This document shows, piece by piece, positions 7,947 through 15,577 of a stretch of 64,000 nt of DNA (its first letter is position 1; the number at the start of each line of letters is the position of its first letter). Source of the DNA: Prevotella sp. UBA2754 (GTDB taxonomy: Bacteria > Bacteroidota > Bacteroidia > Bacteroidales > Bacteroidaceae); contig DEJG01000026.1 in the NCBI GenBank assembly GCA_002353295.1, positions 244,234 through 308,233 on the forward strand, read 5' to 3'. A program made the position numbers and the translations under genes. The notes below the pieces were generated by a model. That model made no database searches. It was not told the origin of the DNA and was given only the letters and a program-made list of their open reading frames with translations.

Positions 7947-9354
7947 GATATTTGGTATATTTAGAATCCGCAAAGAGGAGCGCCTGCAGGCTTTGGTAGT
8001 CTTGCTCTGTATCGTGGCGCTCAACGGCCTGTTCATCTATCGTCTGTCGCCCTTCTTTATGCAAGAAGGTTTCGGACCTTACATGAAGCAGTTATTGCAT
8101 GAGTTCCACCTTTCGGGCTATGACCCTCTGACCTACTTGGCAGTTACTGACTGGGGTACGTTCTATAATGTTTACCGTCATCCGCTGCTGGCTTTCATGG
8201 TTTATCCCCTGTATCTGTTGAACTGGTGCTTGAGTTCGCTCTTGGGCGTTAATTGTGTGCAGTATGTCGTAGCACTGCCGGTGGTGGTGTGTTCCTTCTA
8301 TTCCTATATCTTCACCTATCGTATTCATCGTGAAATCATAGGAATCAGTCATCGTGATGCCATCTTGATGTCGGTATTCTATTTCTCGATGGCTTACATC
8401 ATGCTGTCGGTCATCGTACCCGATCACTTTACCATCTCGATGTTCCTATTGCTCCTGACGTTCTATGTGGCTGGCAAGTGCATCCTGCAAGGTCGGCAAC
8501 TGGCGTGGTGGCAGAGTGCTTTGCTGTTCTGTGTGACGGCAGGGGTGACACTGAGCAATGGCGTTAAGACATTTTTGACTGGGCTCTTTGTCAATGGTCG
8601 CCGTTTCTTCCATTGGCGCTATCTCTTGTTGGGTGTTGCGTTGCCGGCTGCCCTGATGTGGGGTTTCTGTCAGTGGGAATACCGCTATTATGTGTTGCCT
8701 GGCGAACAGCTTCGTGCGAAGGCGAAACAACAGGAAGAGGCAAAACGCGAGAAAGAGATATCGATGATGAGTGCTCAAGAGCAGAAAGTGGTGCGACAGA
8801 AACAACAGCAGCGTAAGAAGGTACTGGCACGTCAGGCTGCCAAGAGTGGAAAGCCTGTCAAGAACTTCGGTTTTTGGAAGTGGACCGATATCACTACATC
8901 CCGTCTCGTGACCAGTTACGAGAATCTCTTTGGTGAGTCCATCCAGTTCCACCAGCAGCATTTCTTGGAAGACACACTGGTGTTCCGACCTGTTTTTGTA
9001 CGTTACGATTGGAAGCTCAGTTATGTAGTTGAGGCTGTCATTGTGCTGTTTTTCCTGGTAGGAATATGGATAGGTCGTCGTCAGCGTTTCCTATGGATGA
9101 TACTCTCATGTTTCGGTTTCGATATGTTCATCCACCTGATATTGGGTTTTGGCATCAACGAGATATTTATCATGGCTCCTCATTGGCTCTTTGCCGTACC
9201 CTTCGCCATTGCCTATCTGTTGAGGTTTCAGGTTGCAGGATTTAGGTTTCAGGTTTTACGTCTGAGCGTTGCCCTTCTCACCCTTTATCTATTGGCCTAT
9301 AACGGCTATCTGCTCGTTGATTTTCTGTTGTCGCCCATCAACGCCACACTTTAA
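7939..9354 (+). CDS. polytopic membrane protein, DUF6080-like (paralogue 2)
   Basis: A 471-aa paralogue of the preceding protein, with the same membrane topology and conserved blocks, plus a longer Lys/Gln-rich charged segment (about residues 255-300). Residues 429-440 come from a heptamer array of a different word, placed at the same position as the array in paralogue 1, just before the shared ALLTLYLL segment. The stop TAA shares the palindrome TTAA with the stop of the convergent glycosyltransferase gene, so the operon ends without a spacer. Function unknown. The context points to surface glycan assembly. Confidence 0.65.
   Translation: MSKIFGIFRIRKEERLQALVVLLCIVALNGLFIYRLSPFFMQEGFGPYMKQLLHEFHLSGYDPLTYLAVTDWGTFYNVYRHPLLAFMVYPLYLLNWCLSSLLGVNCVQYVVALPVVVCSFYSYIFTYRIHREIIGISHRDAILMSVFYFSMAYIMLSVIVPDHFTISMFLLLLTFYVAGKCILQGRQLAWWQSALLFCVTAGVTLSNGVKTFLTGLFVNGRRFFHWRYLLLGVALPAALMWGFCQWEYRYYVLPGEQLRAKAKQQEEAKREKEISMMSAQEQKVVRQKQQQRKKVLARQAAKSGKPVKNFGFWKWTDITTSRLVTSYENLFGESIQFHQQHFLEDTLVFRPVFVRYDWKLSYVVEAVIVLFFLVGIWIGRRQRFLWMILSCFGFDMFIHLILGFGINEIFIMAPHWLFAVPFAIAYLLRFQVAGFRFQVLRLSVALLTLYLLAYNGYLLVDFLLSPINATL
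9223..9257 (+). repeat. in-frame heptamer array AGGTTTC inside paralogue 2
   Basis: Five units: AGGTTTC, AGGTTGC, AGGATTT, AGGTTTC, AGGTTTT (9223-9257). A short stretch of the same word in the other orientation lies at 12824-12838. The array is read in frame as residues about 429-440. Confidence 0.87.
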
Positions 9355-10376
9355 GCATGGCGGGCAAGTCCTAACCATTTCTTGATGCGGCGCACCAGCG
9401 AGTGACCTATCTGTTCGAAGTGGCCATAGCGCAGGTTCAGCCAGAGTTCTTCCAGAGAATTGCCTATCTTAATCCAAGGGTGGTTCCATGCCATCGTACG
9501 GTAAAGACGGTCTAGGTAGGGATGATGTTCTGTCACCTCAGCAGGATGCTTCAAGGGGAACGTGAGCTCCTGTCGCTTCATCGTGAAGATACGGCGCAGA
9601 CGGTGGGGTGTGGTTCGCAGTTCTGCACTGAAATGGGTCGAGTCTGCCGTCATTCCGATATTGTTCACTTGGTTCTTGCCGGGCATGATGGCCAATCCGT
9701 TGTGCAACAGCATGTTCGCCCATTCTATGGTTTCGAAATAAGCCTTGCCCGACTCGCTATGGTGCTCAAACATCTGCATGGCATCTTGTCTGTAGTGGTG
9801 TTTCTGGATAATGGCAGCCAACTTTTCCCGCTGTTGGTTGTCTTTCATGAATCCGTAGTGCTCGTCCCATTGGTCGGCAACCCGTTTCCACGAAGCCCAT
9901 CCCCAGATGCTGAAGGCTGAGGTGAAGAAATAGTCGGCTGGCGTGTCTGTAGTCTGTTCGTCAATATTGAAACCGGCTATCATCGTGACGCGCTCATCCT
10001 TTTCATAGCGGTCCAGCATCTCCTTGCAGAAAGGAAAGAACGACTGTGCCGGCACTACATCGTCCTCCAGCACCATCACCTTGTCGGCTAACGAAAACGC
10101 CCATTTATGCGACATAAAACCAGATGGGTCGCATCCGTAGTTGCGCTCTTGATAGCAGCGGTGCACTTCACATTCCCAGTCTATCTGTTCGGCAATCTGT
10201 CTGCACGCCATGATGCCAGGCATGTCCTTTTCGGAGCGTGGACCGTCCTGATAGAGCAGTAAGCGCGAAGGGCGCGCCTTTCTGACCTGTTCGAAAACCT
10301 GTCGGAAGGTATCTACTCGCGTAAAGAACAGCAGCAGTACGGCAATGTCCGTTTTCCAAGGATATTTCTGTGTCAT
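9351..10376 (-). CDS. glycosyltransferase, GNT-I/GT13-like fold
   Basis: A 341-aa cytoplasmic glycosyltransferase with a GT-A look: LLLFFTRVDTF near the N-terminus, LLYQDGPR, YGCDPSGFMSHKWAFS, and the metal-binding VMVLEDDVVP as the DxD-type motif. FSIWGWASWKR is typical of the hemolysin-HlpA-like bacterial relatives of N-acetylglucosaminyltransferase I. It overlaps the upstream GT2 gene by 4 bp and its stop overlaps that of the convergent gene. It probably adds a sugar to a surface polysaccharide. Donor and acceptor are unknown. Confidence 0.82.
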   Translation of the reverse strand: MTQKYPWKTDIAVLLLFFTRVDTFRQVFEQVRKARPSRLLLYQDGPRSEKDMPGIMACRQIAEQIDWECEVHRCYQERNYGCDPSGFMSHKWAFSLADKVMVLEDDVVPAQSFFPFCKEMLDRYEKDERVTMIAGFNIDEQTTDTPADYFFTSAFSIWGWASWKRVADQWDEHYGFMKDNQQREKLAAIIQKHHYRQDAMQMFEHHSESGKAYFETIEWANMLLHNGLAIMPGKNQVNNIGMTADSTHFSAELRTTPHRLRRIFTMKRQELTFPLKHPAEVTEHHPYLDRLYRTMAWNHPWIKIGNSLEELWLNLRYGHFEQIGHSLVRRIKKWLGLARHA

Positions 10377-11305
10377 AGGTTCTTCTGTTTCTTATTGATA
10401 ACCCAGCGGTAGAGCATCACGAGTCGGCGACCTACCTGTGGGGGCAGCATCCATACCAAGCGGTCGTAGAGGGGGAGTTGAGAGTTGGGAGTTGAGAGTT
10501 GAGAGTTGAGAGTTGTCTCATAGTAAGCTTTTCTCACTCCATATTGCTTGTTGTGGATGAACTTTTCATACTCTTTCAGTTGGTGGAGGGTGAAGGCTGC
10601 CTTCATACAGTCCCATTTGGGAGCCAGCACTTGGCGGAGAATGTCGTCATACAACATTTCACGTTCCAAAGTATGGTTCCTGCTGTTGGGTAAACCTAAT
10701 GTGTAGCGGTAAACGCAGTCTGGAATGAAATTCACCTTCGGTTCCTTCATCAGTACTTTCACCTGCATCAGTTTGTCTTCGCCTTCTATGATGTCGCGTG
10801 GTGTGTCCAGGCATCCTTGCAATATCTCTTTGCGGAAGATGATGGCCCACAGCACAGGGAAACGGTTCTTGCCGGTGATGATTTGGCGTATCAGCGGTTC
10901 AGGCTCCGTCTCTCCTTGGTAAACCACAGGCGACTGCACGCCGTCTTGCGTACAGAAAGTGCCGATTACCTCGTCGGTATGTGTCTCTTCTATCTGGTCG
11001 TAGAGTGTCTGTAGCGCATGAGGCATCAAGGCGTCATCGCTATCCACAAACACTACATACGTGCCTTTGGCTTGTTCTACGGCATAACGGCGTGCAGCCG
11101 TCACCCCTTGATTGGTGGTGTGGTGTACGTGGAAGCGTGCATGCGCCTTTGCCAGTTCGTCGCATATCCTACCCGACTCATCCGTACTGCCGTCATCTAC
11201 AGCCACGATTTCGAAATCATCGAAATCTTGCGTCAACAGACTCTCCACGCATCCTCGGATGTAGTCGGCTTTATTGTAAACGGGTATGATAACGGATATT
11301 TTCAT
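10373..11305 (-). CDS. family 2 glycosyltransferase with repeat-encoded segment
   Basis: A 310-aa GT2 glycosyltransferase. The N-terminal nucleotide-binding part has VSVIIPVYNKADYIRGCV-type sequence, the first Asp motif VDDGSTDES and the DxD motif VDSDDALMP. Residues about 263-277 near the C-terminus are encoded by six units of the GAGTTGA heptamer (10475-10516, antisense to the gene) and read NSQLSTPNSQLP, almost the same peptide as in PurL. The insert sits after the catalytic domain, in a region of low conservation. Overlaps Wzx and the next glycosyltransferase by 4 bp each. Confidence 0.86.
   Translation of the reverse strand: MKISVIIPVYNKADYIRGCVESLLTQDFDDFEIVAVDDGSTDESGRICDELAKAHARFHVHHTTNQGVTAARRYAVEQAKGTYVVFVDSDDALMPHALQTLYDQIEETHTDEVIGTFCTQDGVQSPVVYQGETEPEPLIRQIITGKNRFPVLWAIIFRKEILQGCLDTPRDIIEGEDKLMQVKVLMKEPKVNFIPDCVYRYTLGLPNSRNHTLEREMLYDDILRQVLAPKWDCMKAAFTLHQLKEYEKFIHNKQYGVRKAYYETTLNSQLSTPNSQLPLYDRLVWMLPPQVGRRLVMLYRWVINKKQKNL
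10475..10516 (-). repeat. six-unit heptamer array (GAGTTGA) in glycosyltransferase gene
   Basis: Plus-strand units GAGTTGA, GAGTTGG, GAGTTGA three times, GAGTTGT, total 42 nt, that is 14 codons exactly. The gene reads the complementary strand (TCAACTC), which has no stop codon in any frame, whereas the plus strand would meet TGA. Confidence 0.9.
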
Positions 11306-12768
11306 GATTGGCGTTTAAATAGGAATTGCAGACAGTCGTCCATCATTTTTACACGAAGCAGTTTCATGATGGCGGCATAGAGCACAACGGCTATCACGAT
11401 GCGTATCAAGAGCAGCAGATAGGTGTTTCCGATGGCTGTGGTAGCATACCAGACAGCCACCATGACCGTTGCACTGATCAGGGCAAAGGGTAGGGTGTCC
11501 TTGCAGACATCCCATAGGCGTACACCAATCAGTCGCTTGGCAAACACCTGCCACACGATAATCCATACGATATTCAATAGGGTATAGGCTGCCACCACTG
11601 CCATGATTCCCTGCTGATATGTCAGGAATATCAATAGCATCTGCAAGGCTATCTGCACGATGTTCAGCCACATATTGATGTCGCTCCGTCCCTGACTGAT
11701 AATGAGGTTTTTATAGAGCGAATAGAAGGGCATGAAAGCACCCCCGATGCAGAGCACACGCAGAATGGGCACACAGGCTTCCCACTTCGGTCCGATGGTA
11801 GCAAGGATAAACTCCTCTGATACCAACGCCAGCCCGAACATGGCAGGAAAAGCGAGGAACGACGTGAACCGCAACATTTTACGGAATACACGTATCTCTT
11901 GCTCATCTCTCGCCTCTAACCTCTCACCTCTTGCCTCTACCAATACTGGCTGTGCCACCTGTTCAATACTGCCACTCACCAGTTGGTAAGCCATCGTGTT
12001 CCATTTGAATGCTTGGAAAAAATTGCCTACCACCTGTGGTGTTTTGGTAAACAGCTTACCGAAAATGAATGTCAGGATATTATTGTTCAGTGTATTGATC
12101 ACCATCGTCACCAAGATATTCAGTGCAAATTTCCACGTCTTACGGATAGGCGTGAAGTCCATCTTCAGCGACGGCTTCCATCCCACATAGTAGAAGCGCC
12201 CAATGACCAATATCAGCGAGTTCACCACCTGTTGCCAAGCCAGACTCCAATACGAGAATCCGTTGAAGGCAAGCGTCACCGCCACGATGCCCGAACAAAT
12301 CAGTGCACATGTGTTTACGACGGTGATTTCACGGTTCATCATGTTCTTTGTCATATAGGCATTCGTCGAAATGCCGAATGACGAGATGAAGAAAGCCAGG
12401 AAGATAAAGCGAGACAAGTCTGTCAGGCATGGTTGCTCGAAAAATGCGGCTATCCAGGGGGCTGCGGCGAAGAGCACCATATAGAGCACGGAGCTCATCA
12501 GGATATTAAACCAGAACACGGCATTATAGTCGTTGTCCGTCGGCTCCTTCATATTGACGATAGCTGTTGAGAATCCGCTCGACTGCAAATTGCCAGCAAT
12601 AGCCGAGAAAATGGCAATCATCCCGATGGGAGCCCATTCCGCAGGAGCTATCATGCGTCCCAGCAGAATGCCAATCACCACGTTCAGCACCTGCGTCACA
12701 CCGCTGTTCATGACTCCCCAAAAGAGCCCTCGTGCCGTCCGTTCTTTCAGATTTCCTTTGCTTGCCAT
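11302..12768 (-). CDS. Wzx/WzxC-type polysaccharide flippase
   Basis: A 488-aa MOP-superfamily exporter of the oligosaccharide-lipid flippase branch, with about 12-14 membrane segments and the family start KERTARGLFWG. Such proteins flip lipid-linked repeat units across the inner membrane. The frame extends 14 codons further upstream, but that part lies on the promoter, so ATG 12768 is chosen. Residues about 277-289 (EARGERLEARDEQE) lie in a cytoplasmic loop before FRKMLRFTSF and are encoded by a heptamer array. It heads the minus-strand operon with the two glycosyltransferases. Confidence 0.88.
   Translation of the reverse strand: MASKGNLKERTARGLFWGVMNSGVTQVLNVVIGILLGRMIAPAEWAPIGMIAIFSAIAGNLQSSGFSTAIVNMKEPTDNDYNAVFWFNILMSSVLYMVLFAAAPWIAAFFEQPCLTDLSRFIFLAFFISSFGISTNAYMTKNMMNREITVVNTCALICSGIVAVTLAFNGFSYWSLAWQQVVNSLILVIGRFYYVGWKPSLKMDFTPIRKTWKFALNILVTMVINTLNNNILTFIFGKLFTKTPQVVGNFFQAFKWNTMAYQLVSGSIEQVAQPVLVEARGERLEARDEQEIRVFRKMLRFTSFLAFPAMFGLALVSEEFILATIGPKWEACVPILRVLCIGGAFMPFYSLYKNLIISQGRSDINMWLNIVQIALQMLLIFLTYQQGIMAVVAAYTLLNIVWIIVWQVFAKRLIGVRLWDVCKDTLPFALISATVMVAVWYATTAIGNTYLLLLIRIVIAVVLYAAIMKLLRVKMMDDCLQFLFKRQS
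11902..11936 (-). repeat. in-frame heptamer array CTCACCT in wzx
   Basis: Plus-strand units CTCATCT, CTCGCCT, CTAACCT, CTCACCT, CTTGCCT, five heptamers read in frame on the minus strand as part of a charged cytoplasmic loop of the flippase. Confidence 0.82.
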
Positions 12769-12772
12769 GATG

Positions 12773-12803
12773 CAAAAGTAAACAAAAAAGGCGAAAGTGC
12801 AAA
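12773..12803 (-). promoter_or_regulatory. wzx promoter, near-leaderless
   Basis: On the minus strand: TTTG (12803-12800), 19-nt spacer, TACTTTTG (12780-12773), then only four bases before the ATG at 12768. With the box centred at -7, transcription would start at or next to the A of the start codon. Confidence 0.7.
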
Positions 12804-12823
12804 ATAACAAATAAAAAATCCGC

Positions 12824-12838
12824 CCTGAAACCTAAAAC
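12824..12838. repeat. short intergenic copy of the AGGTTTC word
   Basis: CTGAAACCTAAAACC in the intergenic region is about two units of the reverse complement of the heptamer found in paralogue 2 at 9223. Confidence 0.5.
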
Positions 12839-12849
12839 CATCGGAAAAA

Positions 12850-12893
12850 CCTGATTATCCTTGGTGGTTATCGGGATTTTTTGTATCTTCGCC
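12850..12893 (+). promoter_or_regulatory. DUF1460 gene promoter, second copy of the 45-bp element
   Basis: TTGG (12861-12864), 19-nt spacer, TATCTTCG (12884-12891), and the start ATG at 12896 only four bases later, so the transcript is probably leaderless. About 39 of 45 positions match 56-100, including the spacer, with one base deleted. Confidence 0.72.
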
Positions 12894-12895
12894 AC

Positions 12896-13798
12896 ATGAA
12901 ACAGTTATTGGCTTGTTTATTTATGGCAACATTGACCGTCAGCTGTGGGGCTCAGGCTCCCAAGACACAGGCGGGAAATACGGCTGTGGTTGATTTTGAA
13001 AGGGAGTACACGAAGGAGGATAGTGTGCTGGTAGTGAAACTGCTCAAGGATGCTAAGACGCAACGGGGTAAGGAGAACCGCATGATGTACTTCGGCAAGA
13101 AATTCTTGGGACTGCCTTACGTGGGGCATACACTGGAATTGGGCGACAAGGAACACTTGATTGTGAATCTGCGCGAACTGGACTGTACGACCTTCGTAGA
13201 GACGGTGCTGGCACTTTCGATTTGCGACAAGAACGATACACGCACCTTTGACGACTACTGCAATACGCTGCTGAAGATTCGCTATCGGGGTGGCGAGATG
13301 AAGGATTATACCTCGCGCCTGCATTACTTCACGTGGTGGGGCGATGATAACGTAAAAATGGGACTGGTGAAGGATATCGGCATGGAGGATGCGCCATTCT
13401 TAGGAAGACAAACCATCCACATTAATTATATGTCGCAGCATCCACAACTATATAAACAACTGAAGAATCATCCAGAATTCATTCCCGTCATCAAGAAATA
13501 TGAAGACGAGACAAACGGTAAGCAGTATCCTTATATCTTAAAGCGCGACCTGAATTGGCATGCGTCAACACCGTTGGCAATGGTGCGCGACGGTGATATC
13601 GTGGCAATGCTGACGGATAAGGACGGGCTGGACACGCGTCATATCGCCATTGCTTTCTGGCAGAATGGAAAGTTGCACTTGATGCATGCATCGAGCCTCT
13701 ATAAGAAGGTATTGATGAGCCCTGAGACGTTCTATGAGTATGAGGCTAAACAACCTAAGCATACGGGCATCAGAGTGTGGAGAATGGTTGAAAATTGA
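12896..13798 (+). CDS. DUF1460 amidase-like lipoprotein (NlpC/P60 superfamily)
   Basis: A 300-aa lipoprotein: signal peptide with lipobox TVSC, Cys17. The mature part matches the DUF1460 (N-acetylmuramoyl-L-alanine-amidase-like) family. LDCTTFVETVL places the likely catalytic Cys at 97, and TRHIAIAFW holds the likely catalytic His. The family is thought to cleave peptidoglycan-derived peptides in the cell envelope. The frame runs a few codons upstream through the -7 box, so ATG 12896 is preferred. Its stop TGA lies in the first unit of the heptamer array leading to licD. Confidence 0.85.
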   Translation: MKQLLACLFMATLTVSCGAQAPKTQAGNTAVVDFEREYTKEDSVLVVKLLKDAKTQRGKENRMMYFGKKFLGLPYVGHTLELGDKEHLIVNLRELDCTTFVETVLALSICDKNDTRTFDDYCNTLLKIRYRGGEMKDYTSRLHYFTWWGDDNVKMGLVKDIGMEDAPFLGRQTIHINYMSQHPQLYKQLKNHPEFIPVIKKYEDETNGKQYPYILKRDLNWHASTPLAMVRDGDIVAMLTDKDGLDTRHIAIAFWQNGKLHLMHASSLYKKVLMSPETFYEYEAKQPKHTGIRVWRMVEN

Positions 13799-13824
13799 GA
13801 GTTGAGAATTGAGAGTTGAGAGTT
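13793..13824 (+). repeat. heptamer array AGTTGAG filling the DUF1460-licD junction
   Basis: Units AATTGAG, AGTTGAG, AATTGAG, AGTTGAG, AGTT run from 13793 to 13824. TGA at 13796-13798 in the first unit is the upstream stop codon, and the licD ATG follows the last base. The last four bases before ATG, AGTT, are the same as at the yicC-gmk junction. Confidence 0.9.
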
Positions 13825-14610
13825 ATGAGGAGGATTACGGATATCAAGGAATTGAGAAATCTTCAGATGGAGATTCTGGACGATGTCCATCGGTTTTGTG
13901 AGGCAGAGGGACTGCGCTATTCGCTGTCGAGCGGTACATTGATTGGAGCCGTGCGCCATCAGGGATATATTCCTTGGGACGATGATATTGACATCTATAT
14001 GCTGCGTACAGACTATGAGCGCTTCGTCAAAACTTACCAAGACCAACAGGGTCGCTACCGCGTGCTCGATCCGAAGAAGGAACCCCATTATTATTATACC
14101 TTTGCAAAGGTAGTGGACCAGCGGACAAAGATGGTGGAGAAGGAAACGGAAGGCTATGAGATAGGTGTATATATCGACGTTTTTCCTGTGGACTATGTGG
14201 CAGATGACCCAAAGGAACGTGAACGTATTTTTAGGTTAAAAAAACTGCTATATAAGATTCGTCGCTGCAAGATATCGCATAGCAATCCGTTGCACTCCAG
14301 ACTTGCCTATTTGTGTTATCGCCATCTGCCTATCTCTGTGGCTATGCTGGAGAAGTGGATTGATTGTCTGATTATCAGGAGGAAACCAACGGGTACGCTC
14401 TGTCATATGACGGAGGCTGGCCCCACATCGCCGAAAGGCTGTTTTCCTGCTGCCGACATGAAGAAGATGATGAACATGAGGTTTGAGGATCGTACTTATA
14501 AAGTGATGATTGGCTATGACGACTATCTGCGCCGTACCTATGGCGACTATATGAAACTGCCACCCGAAGAACAGCGCGCAACCCACCAGTTTGAGGCGTA
14601 TTGGCTATAA
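13825..14610 (+). CDS. LicD family phosphotransferase
   Basis: A 261-aa LicD-family protein. The signature LSSGTLIGAVRHQGYIPWDDDIDI spans residues 34-57, with the metal-binding DDDIDI at 52-57. LicD proteins transfer phosphocholine or a related group from a CDP-activated donor to glycans. The frame could open three codons upstream at a TTG inside the heptamer array, but ATG 13825 is the likelier start. Its stop overlaps the tail of the convergent OCD-like gene. The neighbouring nucleotidyltransferase fusion could make the activated donor (inference). Confidence 0.85.
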   Translation: MRRITDIKELRNLQMEILDDVHRFCEAEGLRYSLSSGTLIGAVRHQGYIPWDDDIDIYMLRTDYERFVKTYQDQQGRYRVLDPKKEPHYYYTFAKVVDQRTKMVEKETEGYEIGVYIDVFPVDYVADDPKERERIFRLKKLLYKIRRCKISHSNPLHSRLAYLCYRHLPISVAMLEKWIDCLIIRRKPTGTLCHMTEAGPTSPKGCFPAADMKKMMNMRFEDRTYKVMIGYDDYLRRTYGDYMKLPPEEQRATHQFEAYWL

Positions 14611-15573
14611 CCAGAGCTTATCACTTTGACGACGCATTTCAAAACCCGAAGTTTCGGCATGCAGTCGCTCATACAATTTCGATGCGAAGTAGATATCATG
14701 AAGGGCTATTCCGTAATTATAGCTCAGAATACGCTCGTCATCGCTGGTGCGCCCAGGGTTCTTTCCTTTCAGTACACTGCTGATTTCATCATACTGGCGG
14801 AATTGCTTGAAATACTTGAATTTCTCAATCTGTCCCGTATCGTCACCAAACACCTTGTCGAAGAACAAATCACAATTTTGGAAACCACGCACATGAACAG
14901 GAATGACCGTGATGCCTTTCTTGAACAAGCTGTCATCAGGGAATAGCAGATTAGTAGCCACCGTAACACAGGAAATCAGCACATCGGCTTCAGCAGCAAA
15001 CGCTTCTTGGTCGTTGATGACCTCAAAGGTGACGTTGCTGTAATCTTTGAACCTCTCCATAAACAACTCAGCCTGATTCTTATATCGCAATAGGCGGATG
15101 GTGATATCACGATGCTGATTGTTGCTTATCAGACAGAGCGCCACCGCTCTGGCTATATTGCCCAGACCCATCATTGAATAAGTGCTTACATCTTTGCGCT
15201 GGAAAGTGCGTGCTGCGAGAGCAGCAACAGCCCCCGTACGCATGGCTGTTATCCAATCACCATCGACTATGGCAAGCAAACGACCATCGTGGGCATCATA
15301 GAGATTGATAGTACTTTTCAAGACGGGCAGATGTCCTTCTGTGCGGCTCACAATTTTAATTCCGAAATACTTCTGCCCGTTTATCTCGGGCAAGAGACAA
15401 GGCATAGACGTGATAAAGTCTTCGCCCTGCGGATGGACACTCAGTTTGGGAGGCATCTGAATATCGTCTTTCAAGAGAAAAGCCTCTTTCACCCATTCCA
15501 TACACTCAACGGGTGAGAGGTCCAGACGGTTGATGTCTTCTTGCTGTATAACGGAAATATAATCTGTATGCAT
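14605..15573 (-). CDS. ornithine cyclodeaminase / mu-crystallin family protein
   Basis: A 322-aa NAD(P)-dependent protein of the OCD/mu-crystallin family. The Rossmann motif MMGLGNIARAV is at residues 134-144, preceded by DGDWITAMRTGAVAALAA, the family's substrate-binding region. Members include ornithine cyclodeaminase, alanine dehydrogenase and SbnB. The substrate cannot be read here. The gene lies four bases after the nucleotidyltransferase/PLP fusion, so the two probably act in one pathway. It is the last gene of the metG-uraA-fusion-OCD run and is tail-to-tail with licD with a 6-bp overlap. Confidence 0.82.
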   Translation of the reverse strand: MHTDYISVIQQEDINRLDLSPVECMEWVKEAFLLKDDIQMPPKLSVHPQGEDFITSMPCLLPEINGQKYFGIKIVSRTEGHLPVLKSTINLYDAHDGRLLAIVDGDWITAMRTGAVAALAARTFQRKDVSTYSMMGLGNIARAVALCLISNNQHRDITIRLLRYKNQAELFMERFKDYSNVTFEVINDQEAFAAEADVLISCVTVATNLLFPDDSLFKKGITVIPVHVRGFQNCDLFFDKVFGDDTGQIEKFKYFKQFRQYDEISSVLKGKNPGRTSDDERILSYNYGIALHDIYFASKLYERLHAETSGFEMRRQSDKLWL

Positions 15574-15577
15574 CGTC

